Origin: Sulfitobacter sp. LCG007
GTDB lineage: Bacteria > Pseudomonadota > Alphaproteobacteria > Rhodobacterales > Rhodobacteraceae
Assembly (NCBI RefSeq): GCF_040801785.1
Contig: NZ_CP161805.1
Location: forward strand, 434,001 to 498,000
DNA: 64,000 nt
Direction of reading: 5' to 3'
The translations under genes and the position numbers were made by a program. The notes under the pieces were generated by a model. It did not search any database, had not been told where the DNA came from, and saw only the letters and a program-made list of their open reading frames with translations. Positions 44,883-55,067 of this stretch are shown here, in pieces. Within the stretch, counting starts at the first letter, position 1, and the number at the start of each line of letters is the position of its first letter.

Positions 44883-46469
44883 GGCAGCCTTAACGTCATC
44901 GTCGATGTAGGGCAGGTATTTCTCGAAGTTGTCCGAGAACATCTGGACCAGTTTCTGGGCCTGGCGGTCATATGATTCCGGGTCGTCCCAGGTCCGACGG
45001 GGATCGAGCAGGATGTTGGGGACGCCCTCGACATTTACCGGAACCTCGAAACCGAAGTTTGCGTCTTTCCGGAACGAGCCTTCCGAAAGCGACCCGTCGA
45101 GCGCGGCCGAGAGCAGTGCCCGTGTCGCCTTGATGGGCATGCGGCTTCCTGTGCCGTAGGCACCTCCGGTCCAGCCGGTGTTCACCAGCCAGCAGGTCGC
45201 GCCATGGGTCGCGATCTTGGCGCGCAGCAGATTGCCGTAGACTTCCGGCCGACGCGGCATGAAGGGCGCGCCGAAGCAGGTCGAGAACGTCGGTTCCGGT
45301 TCGGTGACGCCGCGTTCGGTCCCCGCGACCTTGGATGTGAAGCCGGACAGGAAGTGATACATGGCCTGCGCTGGGCTCAGCCGTGCGATGGGAGGCAGAA
45401 CGCCGAACGCATCGCAGGTCAGCATGATGATGTTCTTGGGATGTCCGCCGACGGCGGATTTGGACGCGTTCGAGATGTAGTGCAGGGGATAGGCGCAGCG
45501 CATGTTCGCCGTCAGGCTGTCGTCTTCGAAATCGAGCTCCTTGGTCTCGGGATCGAACACCATGTTCTCGATCACGGTCGCGAACTTCTTCGTGGTGGCG
45601 TAGATCTCCGGCTCTGCTTCCTGGCTCAGGCTGATCGTCTTGGCATAGCAGCCGCCTTCGAAGTTGAAGGTGCCGGTATCGGACCAGCCATGTTCGTCAT
45701 CGCCGATCAGCGTCCGGGCGGGATCTGCCGAGAGCGTGGTCTTGCCGGTGCCCGAAAGCCCGAAGAAAACCGCCGCGTCCACCGGATTGCCGCTGGCATG
45801 GTTCGCCGAGCAGTGCATCGGCATCACGCCCTTTTCCGGCAGCAGGTAGTTGAGAAGGGTAAATACGGATTTCTTGTTCTCGCCGGCGTACTCGGTCCCG
45901 CCGATCAGGATCAGCTTGCGGTCGAAATTCATCGCGATGACGGTTTCGGACCGGCAATCGTGCCGTGACGGATCCGCGCGGAAGCTCGGGCAGTTGATGA
46001 CCGTGAAATCAGCCACGAACTCGTCAAGGTCCTCGCGATCGGGACGGCGCAGCATATGGCGGATGAAAAGCCCATGCCAGGCCAGCTCGGTCACGACGCG
46101 GACGTTGATGGCGTGCTTGGGGTCCGCCCCGCCGACAAGGTCCTGAACGAAATAATCCTTGCCCTGCATGTGCGCGAGCATGTCCGAATGCAGCGCGTCG
46201 AAACCCTCGGGCGACATGGCGGCATTGTTTTCCCACCAGATGGTTTCGGCGACACTGTCCGTCTTGACCACATGCTTGTCCTTGGGCGAGCGGCCGGTGA
46301 ACTTTCCGGTCGACACGAGAAAGGCGCCGCCCTTGCCGAGCGTTCCCTCGCCGCGCTTCAGGGCCTCCTCGATCAGGTTCGGTTCAATCAGATTGTAGTG
46401 GACAGTTCCCAGCCCGGTGATGCCCTGGTGTTCGAGGCGAAAGCTCTTGTTGACCCGTCCAATCGTCAT
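44871..46469 (-). CDS. pckA: ATP-dependent phosphoenolpyruvate carboxykinase
   Basis: This 532-residue gluconeogenic enzyme turns oxaloacetate and ATP into phosphoenolpyruvate. The kinase P-loop [14 protein letters not shown] and the metal-binding segments HCSANHA and [10 protein letters not shown] are present. ATG 46469 has CAGGAGTATGA upstream. It is divergent from chvI-chvG, an order conserved in alphaproteobacteria, where ChvI is known to affect pckA in some species. Confidence 0.97.
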   Translation of the reverse strand: MTIGRVNKSFRLEHQGITGLGTVHYNLIEPNLIEEALKRGEGTLGKGGAFLVSTGKFTGRSPKDKHVVKTDSVAETIWWENNAAMSPEGFDALHSDMLAHMQGKDYFVQDLVGGADPKHAINVRVVTELAWHGLFIRHMLRRPDREDLDEFVADFTVINCPSFRADPSRHDCRSETVIAMNFDRKLILIGGTEYAGENKKSVFTLLNYLLPEKGVMPMHCSANHASGNPVDAAVFFGLSGTGKTTLSADPARTLIGDDEHGWSDTGTFNFEGGCYAKTISLSQEAEPEIYATTKKFATVIENMVFDPETKELDFEDDSLTANMRCAYPLHYISNASKSAVGGHPKNIIMLTCDAFGVLPPIARLSPAQAMYHFLSGFTSKVAGTERGVTEPEPTFSTCFGAPFMPRRPEVYGNLLRAKIATHGATCWLVNTGWTGGAYGTGSRMPIKATRALLSAALDGSLSEGSFRKDANFGFEVPVNVEGVPNILLDPRRTWDDPESYDRQAQKLVQMFSDNFEKYLPYIDDDVKAAAIG

Positions 46470-46809
46470 CTTTCATACTCCTGATCGGCCGCTGCGAACG
46501 GTCCTGTCCTGGATAAACGGCCAGACGGCCCGAGACCCAAACGCCTCATACCATGGGCATTTGCGCAGATAACAGAGCGCTTCAAGGCAGTTAGCGCCAC
46601 CATGCGAAAGTTTGTCTCTCCCTGCCCGGAGGGCAGCGCACGAACCTCAGGCCACTTGTGTCCGGATTGAGGCAATTTAGTCATTAGAAATCAAATTCTG
46701 GCCTGATTGTTGCCGCGCGTCAGGCTGATTCGTAGTTAACAATTGCTTAGTTCGGTCAAATACGAAATGACCGAAGTTGCCGCATGCAGAGCATACAAGG
46801 GAAGTAGAA
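46470..46809. other. Divergent pckA/chvI control region
   Basis: This 340-bp gap has no gene. The chvI-proximal part is AT-rich and carries an inverted repeat at 46751-46775. It should hold the promoters of both pckA and chvI. Confidence 0.5.
46751..46775. promoter_or_regulatory. Inverted repeat upstream of chvI
   Basis: TTCGGTCA-N9-TGACCGAA is a perfect 8-bp inverted repeat 34 bp upstream of the chvI start. It may be an operator for ChvI itself or for a metabolic regulator. Confidence 0.5.
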
Positions 46810-47511
46810 ATGTCCAAGATCGCGCTTGTGGACGATGACAGGAATATCCTGACGTCGGTATCGATGACCCTCGAGGCCGAAGGTTTCGAAGTCGAGACCT
46901 ATAACGATGGCCAGTCCGCGTTGGACGCTTTCAACAAGAAGATGCCCGACATGGCGGTGCTCGACATCAAGATGCCGCGGATGGACGGGATGGACCTGCT
47001 GCAGCGGCTGCGTCAGAAAAGTTCGATGCCGGTCATCTTCCTGACGTCCAAGGACGACGAGATCGACGAGGTTCTCGGCCTGCGCATGGGCGCGGACGAC
47101 TATGTGAAGAAACCCTTCTCGCAGCGGCTTCTGGTCGAGCGCATCCGGGCGCTGCTGCGGCGGCAGGAGGCGGTTTCCGGCGAGGTCGTCCCCGAGGGCG
47201 AGGACACGAAGGTTATGGAGCGCGGCAACCTGCGCATGGACCCGCTGCGCCATGCGGTCAGCTGGAAAGGCAACGACGTCTCGCTGACGGTGACCGAGTT
47301 CCTGCTGCTTCAGGCACTTGCCCAGCGTCCCGGCTTCGTCAAGTCACGCGACCAGCTTATGGATGTGGCCTATGACGACCAGGTCTATGTGGACGACCGT
47401 ACGATCGACAGCCACATCAAGCGCCTCCGCAAGAAGATGCGGACCGCGGATGACGAGTTCTCGGCGATTGAGACACTCTACGGCATCGGATACAGGTATA
47501 ACGAAGAGTAG
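46810..47511 (+). CDS. chvI: Response regulator ChvI
   Basis: This 233-residue OmpR-type regulator has a receiver domain with ALVDDDRNI, phospho-Asp in [11 protein letters not shown] and Lys in VKKPF, and a winged-helix DNA-binding domain with [16 protein letters not shown] and LYGIGYRY. With ChvG it senses envelope or acid conditions in alphaproteobacteria and controls metabolism and surface genes. ATG 46810 has AGGGAAG upstream. chvG follows in the same direction. Confidence 0.95.
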   Translation: MSKIALVDDDRNILTSVSMTLEAEGFEVETYNDGQSALDAFNKKMPDMAVLDIKMPRMDGMDLLQRLRQKSSMPVIFLTSKDDEIDEVLGLRMGADDYVKKPFSQRLLVERIRALLRRQEAVSGEVVPEGEDTKVMERGNLRMDPLRHAVSWKGNDVSLTVTEFLLLQALAQRPGFVKSRDQLMDVAYDDQVYVDDRTIDSHIKRLRKKMRTADDEFSAIETLYGIGYRYNEE

Positions 47512-47541
47512 CCCCTGCGGCGTATGCCGAGGACGTAATTT

Positions 47542-49236
47542 GTGCGAGACATGACAAACATTCGCCGGGACGGCGACGTCGTCCTTGGCGAGGACTGGGT
47601 GGCGCCTGAAAGCGCAGCCGCCGGCGAAATGCGGGTAAATCGCGAGCGCAGGGGCCTTCTTTCCCTTCGCTCCTCTCCCATAGCGCGAAAGATCATCACG
47701 TTCAACCTGATTGCGTTGAACATCCTCGCAGCCGGCATCCTTTATCTCAATTCGTCGCGCAACAGCCTCGCGGTTCAGCGCGCGGCATCGCTCGTGTCCG
47801 AGGCGGAACTGATCGCCGATGTGATCGAAGCGCAATTCGATGCGCGCGAAGTCGGAACCTCGCGCCGTGCGGAACCGGTGAATATCACGCGCACGCTGGC
47901 CGGGCTCGATCTCAGGACCGGCATAGAGGTGTTCGTTTTCGATCAGAACCAGCAGCTGGTCGCGAACACCGAGGGACGCCTCGTGCCAGAGGGCGACCAT
48001 GCCAATCCGGGAGGCAGGGCCCTGATAACGGACGCGCTGGCCTGGATCTGGTCGAAGGTATCGGCGCCCTTTGCCCCAAGGCACACCGGGGATGCAGTAT
48101 CGCTCGCCGACAAGCTCGCGCCGATGATCGCCGGCAGCCTGCGCGACGGGACGCAGATAAAGAACGAGATAGATGCTGCGGGAGGCGCCCTTTTCACGGT
48201 CGTCACGCCAATCGTCCACGCCGGGCAGGCGGTCGGTGTGGTGGCGGTCGCGACCGCCGCCGGCGAGATCGACAATCTCGTCCGGGCCGAGCGCGAGCAG
48301 GTCCTGCAGATGTTCGTGATCGCGACGCTCGTGTCCGTCGCCCTCAGCCTCGTTCTGGCGTCGACCATCGCGAACCCGCTGGCCGATCTCGCCGCCGCCG
48401 CCGAACTGGGCCGGGACAAGAACGCCCGCAAGATGAATCCCGGCAGGATACGGATCCCGGATCTGACGGCGCGTCCGGACGAGATAGGGCGGCTGAGCGG
48501 CGCACTTCGGGGAATGGTTTCCGCGCTCTACAACCGCATCGAGGGCAACGAACAGTTCGCCGCGGATGTGGCGCACGAGATCAAGAATCCGCTCGCCTCG
48601 CTGCGTTCCGCCGTGGGGACCCTGCGCCGCGTCAAGCGCGAGGACCAGCGCGAAAAGCTGCTCGATGTGATCGACCATGACGTTCGCAGGCTCGACCGGC
48701 TGGTGAGCGACATCTCGAACGCGTCCAGGCTGGACAGTGAACTGGTCAAGGAAGAGGAAGAACCCTTCAACGTCCTGACCATGCTCCGGAGCCTGGGCGA
48801 GCATCTCGGCGCGGATGCGAAGTCGCGCGGGATCGACTTCATCACCGACCTTCCGGACGAGCCCATCATCGTATACGGGCTGGAAGCGCGTCTGGCGCAG
48901 GTATTCGTCAACCTGATCACCAACGCGGTGTCCTTCTGCGAGGACGGTGACGCGATCCGTGTCTGGGCCCGCAAGAAGAAGCACCGGGTGCTGATCGTGG
49001 TCGAGGATACGGGGCCGGGGATCCCGGACGAGGCCTTGTCGAAGATCTTCAAGCGCTTCTATTCGCAACGACCCGAAGAGCATTTCGGAAACAATTCCGG
49101 CCTCGGACTGTCGATCTCCAAGCAGATCGTCGAGGCCCACGGCGGCGTGATCTGGGCAGAGAACATCCGCCCGACCGAGGCCGATGTCACCTCCGATCCA
49201 CTTGGCGCACGCTTCATCGTGGGCCTTCCGGTCTGA
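47542..49236 (+). CDS. chvG: Sensor histidine kinase ChvG
   Basis: This 564-residue kinase has an N-terminal membrane helix (IITFNLIALNILAAGILYLN), a periplasmic sensor domain, a second helix (MFVIATLVSVALSLVLAS), HAMP, an H-box with phosphorylated His in FAADVAHEIKNPLASL, and the ATPase domain (NLITNAVSFC, VEDTGPGIP, GLGLSISKQIVEAHGG). GTG 47542 is preferred as GAGGA sits eight bases upstream. A run of PTS-type genes follows directly. Confidence 0.95.
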   Translation: MRDMTNIRRDGDVVLGEDWVAPESAAAGEMRVNRERRGLLSLRSSPIARKIITFNLIALNILAAGILYLNSSRNSLAVQRAASLVSEAELIADVIEAQFDAREVGTSRRAEPVNITRTLAGLDLRTGIEVFVFDQNQQLVANTEGRLVPEGDHANPGGRALITDALAWIWSKVSAPFAPRHTGDAVSLADKLAPMIAGSLRDGTQIKNEIDAAGGALFTVVTPIVHAGQAVGVVAVATAAGEIDNLVRAEREQVLQMFVIATLVSVALSLVLASTIANPLADLAAAAELGRDKNARKMNPGRIRIPDLTARPDEIGRLSGALRGMVSALYNRIEGNEQFAADVAHEIKNPLASLRSAVGTLRRVKREDQREKLLDVIDHDVRRLDRLVSDISNASRLDSELVKEEEEPFNVLTMLRSLGEHLGADAKSRGIDFITDLPDEPIIVYGLEARLAQVFVNLITNAVSFCEDGDAIRVWARKKKHRVLIVVEDTGPGIPDEALSKIFKRFYSQRPEEHFGNNSGLGLSISKQIVEAHGGVIWAENIRPTEADVTSDPLGARFIVGLPV

Positions 49237-49240
49237 TAGC

Positions 49241-49693
49241 ATGTCCCCGCAGGACCGCCACGACACCGACCGCGACGGCCCGCTCCATGCAAGCTGCGTG
49301 TCGCTGGAAGGGCGGGGGGTGCTGATCCTGGGCGCTTCCGGCAGCGGCAAGTCGGCCCTGGCGCTTCAGCTCATGGCATTAGGAGCGCGGCTGGTTTCGG
49401 ACGACCGCACGCTGGTGGAGCCGCGTGACGGAAGGCTCATCGCTTCCGCGCCGGAGCGCATTCGCGGGCTGATCGAGGCGCGGGGGGTGGCGCTGCTCAA
49501 TGCCGAGACCGCGGGCCCAATCGCGCTCTGGCTTGCGATCGATCTGGACCGGGTCGAGACTGAACGGTTGCCACCCCGACGCTTCTGCGAAATCAACGGA
49601 ATCTCGATACCCATGCTTCACAATGTCGAGGCGGGCTATTTTCCCGCGGCAATACTGCAGTATCTCAAGGCTGGAACAAGCGAAACGTCATGA
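49241..49693 (+). CDS. hprK: HPr kinase/phosphorylase, short form
   Basis: This 150-residue protein is only the C-terminal kinase part of HprK. It has the P-loop [21 protein letters not shown] and the [13 protein letters not shown] segment. The short form without the N-terminal domain is usual in alphaproteobacteria, so it is not a truncation here. It phosphorylates Ser46 of HPr. It begins 4 bp after chvG and overlaps rapZ by ATGA. Confidence 0.93.
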   Translation: MSPQDRHDTDRDGPLHASCVSLEGRGVLILGASGSGKSALALQLMALGARLVSDDRTLVEPRDGRLIASAPERIRGLIEARGVALLNAETAGPIALWLAIDLDRVETERLPPRRFCEINGISIPMLHNVEAGYFPAAILQYLKAGTSETS

Positions 49694-50580
49694 TTGGACA
49701 GGACGAATCCGCAAGACGCCTCGTCTTCGTGACCGGCCCTTCGGGAGCCGGTCGTTCGAGTGCGCTGAAGGTGCTCGAGGATGCCGGATTCGAGGCTATC
49801 GACAACATGCCTCTGCGTCTCATCGGCGCGCTGATGGACGGATCCGGCCCCGATCGCCCGCTGGCGTTGGGCATTGACCCGCGCAACCGCGATTTCTCGA
49901 CGAACGCCGTCACCGACGCGCTGGGGCGCATGACCGCCATTCCCGGACTGGCGCCGGAACTGCTTTATCTCGATTGCCGGACCGACGTGCTGTTACGGCG
50001 CTATTCGGAGACGCGCCGGCGGCATCCCCTGGCCGACGGCGATCAGCCGCTTGCGGGCATCCGGCGCGAGCTCGAGATGCTGGGGCCGCTGCGGGCCAGG
50101 GCCGACGTGCTGATCGATACCAGCGACCTCAACGTCCACCAGCTTCGGGAAGAGGTGGAACAGTGGTTCGCCCAGGACGGTGAGCACGTGCTGTCGGTCT
50201 CGGTGCAGTCGTTCTCCTACAAGCGCGGACTGCCGCGCAGTGTCGACATGGTCTACGACTGCCGGTTCCTCAAGAACCCCTATTGGGTCCCCGAGCTGCG
50301 CCCGCTGAACGGAACGGACCCCGCGGTGAGCGCCTACGTCAGGGCCGATCCGCGCTTTCCGGGGTTTGCGGAGCAGACGCTCGAACTCAGCCGGTTTCTG
50401 CTTCCGGCCTATCGCGAGGAGGGAAAAGCGCATCTTTCGATCGCCTTCGGTTGTACCGGGGGGCAACATCGCTCGGTGGTCATGGCCGAACTGCACGCTT
50501 TGCGCCTTGCCGAGCAGGGCTGGCAGGTGTCAATAAGACACCGCGAGCTGGACCTCCGCCGCAAAGAGGGAGTGGCATAG
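49690..50580 (+). CDS. rapZ: RNase adapter protein RapZ (YvcJ family)
   Basis: This 296-residue nucleotide-binding protein has P-loop [11 protein letters not shown], Walker B-like LYLDCRTD and the C-terminal [15 protein letters not shown] motif of the RapZ domain. In enterobacteria it controls glucosamine-6-phosphate synthase through RNase E; in alphaproteobacteria its target is not known. It is coupled to hprK and followed by the PTS genes. Confidence 0.95.
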   Translation: MIGQDESARRLVFVTGPSGAGRSSALKVLEDAGFEAIDNMPLRLIGALMDGSGPDRPLALGIDPRNRDFSTNAVTDALGRMTAIPGLAPELLYLDCRTDVLLRRYSETRRRHPLADGDQPLAGIRRELEMLGPLRARADVLIDTSDLNVHQLREEVEQWFAQDGEHVLSVSVQSFSYKRGLPRSVDMVYDCRFLKNPYWVPELRPLNGTDPAVSAYVRADPRFPGFAEQTLELSRFLLPAYREEGKAHLSIAFGCTGGQHRSVVMAELHALRLAEQGWQVSIRHRELDLRRKEGVA

Positions 50581-50583
50581 AGC

Positions 50584-50979
50584 GTGATCGGGATCGTGAT
50601 CGTGGCTCATGGTGGACTCGCGGCAGAATATCTGGCCGCGATCGAGCATGTCGTGGGCAATCAGCCCGGCATCCGTGCCATCTCGATCCAGCCAGACTAC
50701 GACCGCCCCGACAAGGAACGCGAGATCTGCATCGCCGCGGACGATGTCGATCAGGGCGACGGCGTGGTGGTGGTCACTGACCTTTACGGCGGTTCGCCGT
50801 CGAACCTCAGTCTGCTGGCATGCCGGCCCGAGAACCGGCGCATCCTTTATGGCGCCAATCTGCCGATGCTGATAAAACTGACCAAATGTCGCCAGAAAAC
50901 CGTGGCCGAAGCCGTGCGTGCGGCACTGGAAGCGGGTAAGAAGTATATCGACGCACAAAACGTCAGTGCAGAAGAATAG
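50584..50979 (+). CDS. PTS system mannose-type EIIA component
   Basis: This 131-residue EIIA has phospho-accepting His9 in IVIVAHGGLAAEYL and the VVVVTDLYGGSPSNLSLL segment. No sugar-specific EIIB/EIIC follows, so it acts in a regulatory PTS chain, as in other alphaproteobacteria. The start is GTG 50584, 3 bp after rapZ. Confidence 0.94.
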   Translation: MIGIVIVAHGGLAAEYLAAIEHVVGNQPGIRAISIQPDYDRPDKEREICIAADDVDQGDGVVVVTDLYGGSPSNLSLLACRPENRRILYGANLPMLIKLTKCRQKTVAEAVRAALEAGKKYIDAQNVSAEE

Positions 50980-50994
50980 GGCGATTTCCGGCGC

Positions 50995-51264
50995 ATGGCC
51001 AAGCGAAGACTTGAGATCGTCAACCAGAAGGGTCTGCATGCGCGGGCTTCGGCCAAGCTTGTCGAGGTGGTCGAGGGCTTCGACGCACAGGCCGAGGTCA
51101 GCAAGGACGGTTTGTCTGCCTCCGGCGACAGCATAATGGGGCTTTTGATGTTGGCAGCGTCCCGCGGAAGCTTTATTGACGTGCAAACCTCGGGTCCGGA
51201 CGCCGAGGCGCTGGCCGAAGCGCTGAGCGCGCTCGTCGCGGACAAGTTCGGCGAGGGCGCCTGA
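50995..51264 (+). CDS. ptsH: Phosphocarrier protein HPr
   Basis: This 89-residue phosphocarrier has His15 in KGLHARASAKLVE and Ser46 in GDSIMGLLML, the site of HprK. Both phosphorylation sites are present, so it can link the PTS relay to HprK control. It ends the chvI-chvG-hprK-rapZ-EIIA-HPr cluster. Confidence 0.96.
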   Translation: MAKRRLEIVNQKGLHARASAKLVEVVEGFDAQAEVSKDGLSASGDSIMGLLMLAASRGSFIDVQTSGPDAEALAEALSALVADKFGEGA

Positions 51265-51341
51265 CCGGGGCGAATGGACCACACCCGCGACGCAAAGGAT
51301 GGCGGTTCTTGGTACACGGTACGCATGACAGGAAGACGATG

Positions 51342-52190
51342 ATGGCGGAGGAGAAGACGGTCTCTTTCACCAAATACGACCGTCGCAGTCTCTCTTACGC
51401 CTCGACATTCGACGACCCTCTGAAGGCGTCGGCGATCCGTCTGATCGAACTTATGACAGGCAAGATCACCATCCTGCGCTTGATTCGCGAGTTCGAGCGT
51501 CGCGGCGCCCCACAGGGTCAGGCGTTCTGGCGCGCCGCGCTCGACACCATGGGCATCGATCTGCAGACGCCGCGCGAGCAGCTTGACCGTATCCCGAAAA
51601 CCGGCCCCGTCGTCGTGGTTGCCAATCATCCCCACGGCATGGTCGATGGAATGATCTTTGCCGACCTCATCGGCCGTGTGCGGCCGGACTACCGCATCCT
51701 GACGCGCTCGCTGCTGACGGCCATCGACGAGGTGGCGGGATCCTACATGATTCCGGTGCCTTTCCCGCACGACCCCGACGCGCAGCGCAAGTATATCGAG
51801 ATGCGGGCCAAAGCGATGTCGCACCTGCGGGACGGCGGCGTGGTGGCGCTCTTTCCGTCCGGAGTCGTTGCAAGCTCCGACACGCTTTTCGGCCCGGCGA
51901 TCGAACGGGAATGGAACGTCTTCACCGCCAAGATGATCCGCCGATCAGGCGCGCAAGTCGTGCCCCTGAAGTTCCCGGGAGAAAACTCCCGCGCCTACCA
52001 GATCGCCAACAAGGTCTCTCCCCTGCTGCGGCAGGGTCTCCTGCTGCATGAGATCGTGCACGCGCTCAACAAGGCTCAGGCCCCGATCGTGGGCCATCCG
52101 CTCACGGAGGAGCAGGTCGCCCGATGGGACGATGACCCAAGGGGCTTCATGGCCTGGCTGCGCGAGCACACCCTCGGCCTGCAAGACTAG
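51342..52190 (+). CDS. Lysophospholipid acyltransferase-family protein
   Basis: This 282-residue protein belongs to the PlsC/OlsA-like acyltransferases. The catalytic box is the NHPxGxxDG variant (ANHPHGMVDGMIF), and a later VVALFPSGVVASS segment matches the substrate loop. It probably acylates a glycerophosphate or ornithine-lipid precursor at the membrane. ATG 51342 or 51339 follows AGGAAG. Confidence 0.85.
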   Translation: MAEEKTVSFTKYDRRSLSYASTFDDPLKASAIRLIELMTGKITILRLIREFERRGAPQGQAFWRAALDTMGIDLQTPREQLDRIPKTGPVVVVANHPHGMVDGMIFADLIGRVRPDYRILTRSLLTAIDEVAGSYMIPVPFPHDPDAQRKYIEMRAKAMSHLRDGGVVALFPSGVVASSDTLFGPAIEREWNVFTAKMIRRSGAQVVPLKFPGENSRAYQIANKVSPLLRQGLLLHEIVHALNKAQAPIVGHPLTEEQVARWDDDPRGFMAWLREHTLGLQD

Positions 52191-52211
52191 GGATTAGGAC
52201 GCAAACGCGCC

Positions 52212-53087
52212 TCAGCGCGTAGGCACCGGCGTTTCGCCCCGATAGTCGTAGAAACCGCGCTTGGTCTTGCGTCCGAGCCAGCCGGCCTCGACATATTTCG
52301 TGAGAAGCGGGCAGGGGCGATACTTGGTGTCGGCCAGCCCGTCGTGCAGCACGTTCATGATCGCAAGGCAGGTGTCGAGCCCGATGAAATCGGCCAGCGC
52401 CAGCGGGCCCATGGGATGGTTCGCCCCCAGCCGCATGCAATCGTCGATGGACTGGACCGACCCGACCCCCTCGTAAAGCGTGTAGACGGCCTCGTTGATC
52501 ATCGGCATCAGGATTCGGTTGACGATGAAGGCCGGAAAATCCTCGGACGATGCGGGGATCTTTCCAAGCCGGTCCACCACCTGCTTGCAGGCGGAAAATG
52601 TCTCCTCGTCGGTGGCGATGCCGCGGATCAGTTCGACCAGCTGCATGATGGGAACCGGGTTCATGAAGTGGAATCCCATGAACTTCTCGGGCCGGTCCGT
52701 CCGGCTCGCCAGGCGTGTGATCGAGATCGAGGAGGTGTTCGAGGTCAGGATCGTTTCGGGTTTGAGATGCGGAACAAGGTCCTCGAAGATCGCGGTCTTG
52801 ACCGTCTCGCGCTCTGTCGCGGATTCGATGATGAGATCGCAGGTGCCGAGATCGGAAAGCACCTTGGTGGTGGTGATCCGGCTGAGCGCCTGGTCCCTCT
52901 GCTCGGCGGTTATCTTGTCACGCGTGACCTGACGTTCGAGGTTCTGCGTCACGGTGGCGACAGCCTTGCCGAGCGCGTCCTCGTTGAGATCGTTGAGCAG
53001 CACGTCATAACCTGCGAGCGCCATGACATGGGCGATCCCGTTGCCCATCTGCCCCGCGCCGACGATTCCGACCTGTCTGATTTCCAT
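52212..53087 (-). CDS. hbd: 3-hydroxybutyryl-CoA dehydrogenase
   Basis: This 291-residue NAD-dependent enzyme interconverts acetoacetyl-CoA and 3-hydroxybutyryl-CoA. It has the GAGQMGNG dinucleotide-binding loop, the catalytic His in GFHFMNPVPIMQLVE and NRILMPMINEA, then the C-terminal domain ending KRGFYDY. ATG 53087 with AAAGG upstream gives the right start. It belongs with etfAB and mcd in acetyl-CoA assimilation. Confidence 0.94.
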   Translation of the reverse strand: MEIRQVGIVGAGQMGNGIAHVMALAGYDVLLNDLNEDALGKAVATVTQNLERQVTRDKITAEQRDQALSRITTTKVLSDLGTCDLIIESATERETVKTAIFEDLVPHLKPETILTSNTSSISITRLASRTDRPEKFMGFHFMNPVPIMQLVELIRGIATDEETFSACKQVVDRLGKIPASSEDFPAFIVNRILMPMINEAVYTLYEGVGSVQSIDDCMRLGANHPMGPLALADFIGLDTCLAIMNVLHDGLADTKYRPCPLLTKYVEAGWLGRKTKRGFYDYRGETPVPTR

Positions 53088-53241
53088 GCCGCGACCTTTC
53101 TGTGGTTGCCGCACTTTATGCCCCTCGGGGTGGGGGCTTCAAGGTGAGGGGGTGCCGAAAACTGTCGATGAATTGGCTGTTTAAGCAATTCGTAGGACGG
53201 CGGTGGGAAAACAGGTTCGGGTGAGTAAGGAGAGGTGGGCG

Positions 53242-54081
53242 ATGACCTACGACGTGATGGGGCTGTCTGCCCTGCAATACGACCCGTGTCGCTATGACGG
53301 GTCGCGGCTGGTGTTCCGGGGGCCGGCCCGGTGTCTTGACGATCCCTATGCCGTTTTCCTCGGCGGGACCGAGACATATGGGCGTTTCATCGAGAAACCG
53401 TTCCCGGCATTGCTCGAGGAGGCGCTTGGGGTGACCTGCGTCAATCTCGGCATTCCGAACGCGGGCATCGATGTCTTCGCCACCGATCCGTTCGTGCGCT
53501 CCGCCGCAAACCGCTCGCGCGTCACGGTGCTTCAGGTGCTTGGTGCCCAGAACCTGTCGAACAGGTTCTATACGGTCCATCCCCGCCGCAACGACCGCTT
53601 TGTCTCTGCGTCGGCCACGCTGCGGGCGATCTACAAGGGATTCGACTTCACGGAAATCCACTTCACCGGCCACATGCTTCGCGAATTGCACAAGGTCTCG
53701 AGCGAACAGTTCGAACTTCTCCGGCTCGAGCTCCAGAATGCATGGGTCGCTCGGATGCGGCTCTTCATCCGCAATGTTCCGGGCAAGATCTGCCTGCTCT
53801 GGATCGGCCGCCGCGCGCCTGGCGAGAATGAGAACCTGTCATCCGGACCACTCGATCTGACCGATCCTGCCTTCGTGACGCGCAGCATGATGAGCGCGGT
53901 GATGAACGAACGAACCGAACTGGTCGAGGTGGTCGCATCGCCCGAGGCAATAGCGCAGGGTACGGAAGGGATGCTCTTCAACAATATGGAGTCCGCCGCC
54001 GCAAAGGAGATGCTGGGACCGGCGGTGCACCAGCAGGCGGCCGCCCGGCTCGAAACGACGCTTATGAGGCTTCTTGCATAG
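53242..54081 (+). CDS. DUF6473-like protein
   Basis: This 279-residue protein is of a type common in Rhodobacteraceae, with SALQYDPCRYDGSRLVFRGP, FLGGTETYGRFIEKPFPALLEE and GAQNLSNRFYTVHPRRNDRF. The family assignment rests on recollection of that pattern. There is no known function. ATG 53242 has AAGGAGAGG upstream, better than the earlier start at 53203. It lies convergent to etfA and divergent from hbd. Confidence 0.8.
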   Translation: MTYDVMGLSALQYDPCRYDGSRLVFRGPARCLDDPYAVFLGGTETYGRFIEKPFPALLEEALGVTCVNLGIPNAGIDVFATDPFVRSAANRSRVTVLQVLGAQNLSNRFYTVHPRRNDRFVSASATLRAIYKGFDFTEIHFTGHMLRELHKVSSEQFELLRLELQNAWVARMRLFIRNVPGKICLLWIGRRAPGENENLSSGPLDLTDPAFVTRSMMSAVMNERTELVEVVASPEAIAQGTEGMLFNNMESAAAKEMLGPAVHQQAAARLETTLMRLLA

Positions 54082-54084
54082 AAA

Positions 54085-54113
54085 AAGCCCGCGGCCGGTC
54101 GGGCCGCGGGCTT
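54085..54113. terminator. Bidirectional terminator between DUF6473-like gene and etfA
   Basis: A long stem AAGCCCGCGGCC with GGGCCGCGGGCTT around loop GGTC, with A-runs on the left, can end both convergent transcripts. Confidence 0.85.
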
Positions 54114-54137
54114 GCGCATTCGACGTTCGATGGGCCG

Positions 54138-55067
54138 TCACACCTTTTCGATGAGTTCCGGAATAGCCGTGAAGAGGTCCGCCACAAGGCCGTAGTCAGC
54201 GACCTGGAATATGGGAGCTTCCTCGTCCTTGTTGATCGCGACGATGATCTTGCTGTCCTTCATCCCCGCAAGGTGCTGGATCGCTCCCGATATGCCCACG
54301 GCGACGTAAAGCTCGGGGGCCACGACCTTGCCGGTCTGGCCAACCTGCCAGTCGTTCGGGGCATAACCCGAATCCACCGCGGCCCGGCTGGCACCGACGG
54401 CTGCGCCGAGCTTGTCGGCCAGCTTCTCGATCATCGCGAAGTTCTCCTCCGACCCGAGGCCGCGCCCGCCGGATACGACGATTCCCGCCGAGGTAAGCTC
54501 GGGTCGGTCGCTCGCGGCGACCTTGTCCTCGACCCAGGACGACAGCCCCGGATCCGCCGCCGCGCCAACGGTCTCGACCGGCGCGCTGCCGCCCGTGCCC
54601 GCGGCGTCGAAGCTCGACGTGCGGATCGTCACGACCTTCTTCGCGTCACCGGATTTCACGGTCTGCAGAGCGTTGCCGGCATAGATCGGGCGTTCGAATG
54701 TGTCGGCGTCGATCACGCCCGAGACGTCCGAGATCACCATCACGTCGAGCAGCGCCGCCACACGGGGCATCACGTTCTTCGCATCGGTTGTCGCGGGCGC
54801 CACGATATGGTCGTAGTCGCCGGCCAGCGACACGATCAGTGCGGCGGTCGATTCCGCCAGACGGTGGCCAAGCGAGGCATCCTCTGCCACCAGCACTTTC
54901 GAAACTCCCTCGATCGTCGCCGCAGACTCGCCTGCCTTCGCCGCCGAGCCGCCGGCACAGAGCACCGTCACCTCACCCAGCGCCGCCGCTGCCGTCACCG
55001 CCTTCGCGGTCGCATCCATCGACAGCGCGCCGTCGTTCACCTCGCCCAGGAGAAGTACCGCCATCAC
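54138..55067 (-). CDS. etfA: Electron transfer flavoprotein alpha subunit
   Basis: This 309-residue subunit carries FAD and passes electrons from acyl-CoA dehydrogenases to ETF-quinone oxidoreductase. The FAD-binding end has [30 protein letters not shown] and [14 protein letters not shown]. It overlaps etfB by 4 bp and is the downstream gene of the pair. Confidence 0.96.
   Translation of the reverse strand: MMAVLLLGEVNDGALSMDATAKAVTAAAALGEVTVLCAGGSAAKAGESAATIEGVSKVLVAEDASLGHRLAESTAALIVSLAGDYDHIVAPATTDAKNVMPRVAALLDVMVISDVSGVIDADTFERPIYAGNALQTVKSGDAKKVVTIRTSSFDAAGTGGSAPVETVGAAADPGLSSWVEDKVAASDRPELTSAGIVVSGGRGLGSEENFAMIEKLADKLGAAVGASRAAVDSGYAPNDWQVGQTGKVVAPELYVAVGISGAIQHLAGMKDSKIIVAINKDEEAPIFQVADYGLVADLFTAIPELIEKV

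Noticed and set aside
47344-49350. Long open frame antisense to chvI/chvG (668 codons)
   Set aside because: Shadow of the histidine kinase gene; no recognisable domain, and the forward strand is a clear ChvG.
49241-49693. HprK as a truncated pseudogene
   Set aside because: Although shorter than the firmicute enzyme, the kinase-only form is normal in alphaproteobacteria and the P-loop is intact.
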